In this document: piece by piece, positions 3,640 to 6,230 of the stretch
Numbering within the stretch: position 1 is the first letter of the stretch
How the letters are laid out: each line of letters opens with the position of its first letter
From: CAZRZN01 sp964604565
GTDB lineage: Bacteria; Pseudomonadota; Alphaproteobacteria; Rhodobacterales; Rhodobacteraceae
Direction: 5' to 3'
Length of the DNA: 6,230 nucleotides
Assembly: GCA_964604565.1 (NCBI GenBank)
Contig: CAZRZN010000253.1
Location: 1-6,230 of the forward strand
Made by a program: the position numbers and the translations under genes
Notes under the pieces: model-generated
Told to the model about the DNA's origin: nothing
Seen by the model: only the letters and a program-made list of their open reading frames with translations
Databases searched by the model: none

Positions 3640-6230
3640 ATGACCAATATTTTCGCCAAGAACCGTTACGAGACGTTCCAAGCGGGAACGGTTCGTCAGG
3701 CTGCCGTCGAGACCAGTATCGCCGCGCTCATGGCAGGCGGGGCAGGCCAGGCGAGGGAAGCGTCGGCCTTTGATATTCCGAGCGTTTTCTACGACGATCG
3801 TCCGATGCTGGACGTGGTGCCGATCCTGCCCGGCGGCGTGGCCGACACCCCGCAGCCCATCGCGACCAATCCGCCACCCTCGGGTGAGGTGAACGCCTTC
3901 GTGCCCGACGACACGCTGTTTTCCAACCAGCTCCACCTGCAAAACAACAACGCCGGCCAGTTCGACCTGAACGTGGTCGATGCGTGGGACGATTACACCG
4001 GCGCAGGCATCCGGGTCACGATCATCGACGACGGCGTGGATTCGGGGCACCCTGACCTTTCGCCCAGCTACAACACCGGCGCCAGCCGGCAGTTCCAGGA
4101 CGGCGTGACGACCGTGGTCGGCACCGGCGATCCGATCGTCGCGGGCGCCGCCGACCGGCACGGGACGGCGGTCGCCGGCATCGCGGCAGCGGCCCAGAAC
4201 GGCACCGGCGTGGTCGGCGTGGCCTACGAGTCCGAACTGGTCAGCTACTATAGCGACTATTCGCTCGACGCGATGGACCGTGCCATCGCGCAGGCGGTCG
4301 CCGACAGCAACACCGACGTCGTGAACATGAGCTTCGGCACCACCTCGCTGTTCAACGACGACGCCGATTACGTCAGCATGGTCGCCAGTTTCGAATCCGG
4401 CGTGTCGACGGGACGCGGCGGCGACGGGATCATCTGGGTCAAGTCGGCGGGCAACAACCGCGGCACCGACGACACCAATGCCGAACTGCGCGACGCCTCA
4501 TGGGCCACCATAACGGTCGGCGCGGTGGACTACGACGGCGACGTGTCGAGCTATTCGTCGCCCGGCGCCTCGGTCACCGTCTCGGGCTTCGGCACGCCCG
4601 GCGACGTCTATACCACCGACCGGACCGGCAGCGACGGCTATCGGTCGGGCGATTTCATGGAAGCCTTCAACGGCACCTCGGCGGCCGCGCCGATGGTGGC
4701 GGGCGTCGCGAGCCTGATGCTCGACGCCAACCCGAACCTCGGCTGGCGCGACGTGCAGGCCATCCTTGCCTACAGCGCGCGGCATGTGGGCTCGGACGTC
4801 GGCAGCCCCGCGACCGGGTTCGAGCTGCCCTCGACCTCGGGCAGCAACAGCTGGCTGCTGAACTACGCCGACAACTGGAACGGCGGCGGGCTGCACTTCT
4901 CCAACGACTACGGCTTCGGCCTTGTGGACGCCAAGGCCGCCGTCCGCCTTGCCGAGACATGGGAGCTGGACTCCAATTCGTCGAACCGGCAGTCGACGAT
5001 AGAGGATGTGCTGAATTCGACGGTTACGGTCGACGAAGGGGCCGGCACGACCTTCACCGGCTTCGAGGCCGACAACATCCTGATCGAACACGTCGTCGTC
5101 GATATCAACTTCTCCGGCGCGGGGCTTTCCGATGTGGGCGACCTCGAGCTTTACCTGACCTCGCCCTCGGGGACCGAAAGCCTGCTTTACTCCGGTGTCG
5201 GTGGCACGGACGACTATGTGGGGCGGTGGGACTTCGGCTCCAACGCGTTCCGAGGTGAGACGAGCACGGGCACCTGGACAGTCCGGCTCGTGGACCAGGA
5301 CGACAACTCCGCATCGCCCATAGTGATCAGCGATATCGACATCTACACCTATGGCTCGACGATCACCAGCGACGACCTCTACATCTTCACCAACGAGTAT
5401 TCCGACTACGATGCGGTGGCCTCGTTCAACGGCGCCGACGGCGTGAACACGATCAACGCCGCGGCGGTGGACTCGAACACAACGCTGAATTTCGTGGCGG
5501 ATACGGGCACGATCGACGGCGTGTCGGTGAGCGTGCTCAACATCGACCGCGCCTATACCGGGGACGGCAACGACACGCTCATCGGCGACGGCATCGCCAC
5601 CTATCTGAACGCCGGCCGGGGCAACGACGAGATCACAGGCGCCTCGTCGGACGATGAACTCCTTGGCGAGGACGGCAACGACACCCTGGAAGGCGGGGGA
5701 GGGGACGACACCCTGCGCGGCGGTGACGGAGATGACACCTTCCGCTACGCCGGCGGCGTCACCTTCAACACCGGGGAGGCCATCCTGGGCGGCGCCGGCA
5801 ACGACCGGATCCTGGTGACCGGCGCGGGCACCTACGACTTCGATAAGCCCGGCCTGTCGATCACGTCGCTCGAGGAGTTCGAGTTCGACTTCGTCGTCGG
5901 GGAGGACAAGACCGCCATCTTCACCGGCAAGGAGCTTGACCAGCCCACAGAGGTGCCCAGCGATTTCCAGATCGACGGCAATGCGGGCGGGATCGACACC
6001 TTCATCGTCGATATCGACAGCTCAAACGGGCTCGACGACTTCGACGCCAGCGGATGGCAGTTCGTGGACTGGTCCGAAGGCACAGACATCCTGAGAATCA
6101 ACGGCGACGGCGCCAATAACGTAATCGACGGGACGAGCGTCGGCGACGAGATTTTCGGCAATGGCGGGACCGACACGCTGAACGGCAATGGCGGGAACGA
6201 TATCCTGCGCACCGGCGCGTCGGGCACCTA
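3640..6230 (+). CDS. Kexin-like S8 serine protease with P-domain and RTX repeats, probable type I secretion substrate (partial, C-terminus beyond right edge)
   Basis: An uninterrupted frame of 863 codons reaches the right edge. Residues 1-90 carry no Sec or Tat signal. FVPDDTLFSNQLHLQN marks entry to an S8 domain (about 95-420). The catalytic triad is Asp130 (IIDDGVDSGHPDL), His174 (DRHGTAVAG) and Ser347 (NGTSAAAPMVAG), with oxyanion Asn272 (SAGNN). GRGGDGIIWVKSAGN resembles the kexin/furin (S8B) subgroup. Residues about 462-572 form a P-domain, the usual partner of S8B proteases (DLELYLTSPSGT, GTWTVRLVDQD). Calcium-binding RTX nonapeptides follow at 641-725 and from 835 to the edge, separated by an acidic beta-rich segment. 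RTX repeats without a signal peptide indicate type I export to the medium, where calcium would drive folding. Substrate unknown. The start has a weak GAGAAG ribosome site; upstream alternatives are no better. The intergenic gap makes cotranscription with nirV unlikely. Confidence 0.93.
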   Translation, partial: MTNIFAKNRYETFQAGTVRQAAVETSIAALMAGGAGQAREASAFDIPSVFYDDRPMLDVVPILPGGVADTPQPIATNPPPSGEVNAFVPDDTLFSNQLHLQNNNAGQFDLNVVDAWDDYTGAGIRVTIIDDGVDSGHPDLSPSYNTGASRQFQDGVTTVVGTGDPIVAGAADRHGTAVAGIAAAAQNGTGVVGVAYESELVSYYSDYSLDAMDRAIAQAVADSNTDVVNMSFGTTSLFNDDADYVSMVASFESGVSTGRGGDGIIWVKSAGNNRGTDDTNAELRDASWATITVGAVDYDGDVSSYSSPGASVTVSGFGTPGDVYTTDRTGSDGYRSGDFMEAFNGTSAAAPMVAGVASLMLDANPNLGWRDVQAILAYSARHVGSDVGSPATGFELPSTSGSNSWLLNYADNWNGGGLHFSNDYGFGLVDAKAAVRLAETWELDSNSSNRQSTIEDVLNSTVTVDEGAGTTFTGFEADNILIEHVVVDINFSGAGLSDVGDLELYLTSPSGTESLLYSGVGGTDDYVGRWDFGSNAFRGETSTGTWTVRLVDQDDNSASPIVISDIDIYTYGSTITSDDLYIFTNEYSDYDAVASFNGADGVNTINAAAVDSNTTLNFVADTGTIDGVSVSVLNIDRAYTGDGNDTLIGDGIATYLNAGRGNDEITGASSDDELLGEDGNDTLEGGGGDDTLRGGDGDDTFRYAGGVTFNTGEAILGGAGNDRILVTGAGTYDFDKPGLSITSLEEFEFDFVVGEDKTAIFTGKELDQPTEVPSDFQIDGNAGGIDTFIVDIDSSNGLDDFDASGWQFVDWSEGTDILRINGDGANNVIDGTSVGDEIFGNGGTDTLNGNGGNDILRTGASGT
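5023..5358 (+). other. P-domain (proprotein convertase type) of the protease
   Basis: Residues about 462-573 form a beta-rich module with DLELYLTSPSGTESLL in the middle and a GTWTVRLVDQDDN motif near the end. These are typical of P-domains, which stabilise and modulate kexin-like catalytic domains. The boundaries are approximate. Confidence 0.8.
5560..5814 (+). repeat. RTX calcium-binding nonapeptide block 1
   Basis: Residues 641-725 contain successive GGxGxDxUx-type units: GDGNDTLIG, GRGNDEITG, GEDGNDTLEG, GGGDDTLRG, GGDGDDTFR and GGAGNDRIL. Each pair of units makes a calcium-binding parallel beta-roll turn. The TYLNA and SSDDELLG units are degenerate. Confidence 0.9.
6142..6230 (+). repeat. 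RTX calcium-binding block 2, cut by the right edge
   Basis: Residues 835-863 read GDEIFGNGG, TDTLNGNGG, NDILRTGAS and continue past the window. At DNA level CGGCAATGGCGGGA recurs exactly, at 6156-6169 and 6183-6196. The 27-bp period equals one nine-residue pair of half-turns, suggesting recent duplication of a unit. The final two bases TA leave either Tyr or a stop as the next codon. Confidence 0.8.

Noticed and set aside
3622..4161. Minus-strand 179-codon ORF at the start of the protease
   Set aside because: Antisense to the N-terminal region and the catalytic Asp motif; no ribosome site or recognisable domain.
4498..5258. Overlapping minus- and plus-strand ORFs of about 200-250 codons
   Set aside because: Both overlap the protease frame, which runs unbroken with intact S8 and P-domain motifs. 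The alternative products are Arg/Gly-rich, low-complexity shadows.
5832..6227. Minus-strand 131-codon ORF near the right end
   Set aside because: Antisense to the acidic spacer and second RTX block; its Ser/Pro-rich product mirrors Asp/Gly-rich codons on the other strand.

Overview
The window looks like the chromosome of a denitrifying alphaproteobacterium, most likely of the Rhodobacteraceae (Roseobacter/Paracoccus group). The reasons are its high GC content with strong GC3 bias, a Rhodobacter-style nirK-nirV pair, a pseudoazurin, an NnrR-like Crp/Fnr regulator with a matching binding site, and a large RTX protein of the kind these bacteria export by type I secretion. The lineage is inferred from gene content and protein resemblance, not from a marker gene.

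Layout. On the minus strand, 568 down to 1 encodes the first 189 residues of a cysteine-free Crp/Fnr regulator (NnrR/DNR type); the rest lies beyond the left edge. A 146-bp divergent intergenic region follows, with a 13-of-14 match to the NnrR box (636-649). A -10-like hexamer at 671-676 fits a class II promoter for the rightward operon. On the plus strand come pseudoazurin (715-1146), Cu-containing nitrite reductase nirK (1201-2418, Tat signal, all copper and catalytic residues present) and nirV (2436-3203, membrane-anchored formylglycine-generating-enzyme-like protein). A strong hairpin (1153-1179) sits between pseudoazurin and nirK and probably tunes their relative expression.

From 3204 to 3639 there is a 436-bp stretch with no confident gene. 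It has an imperfect inverted repeat just after nirV, a doubtful 80-codon minus-strand ORF, and an AT-rich region bracketed by a perfect 10-bp inverted repeat. From 3640 to the right edge runs one uninterrupted reading frame of at least 863 codons. It encodes a kexin-like S8 serine protease domain, a P-domain and RTX calcium-binding repeats, with no Sec or Tat signal.

How the genes fit together. The regulator probably senses NO and switches on the operon. Pseudoazurin delivers electrons in the periplasm to NirK, which reduces nitrite to NO; NirV is a habitual partner of unknown function. The RTX protease is probably a separate transcription unit exported by a type I secretion system encoded elsewhere. 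I see no clearly new system. The least ordinary items are the regulatory DNA around pseudoazurin, the NirV active-site change, and the protease architecture with its upstream inverted repeat.
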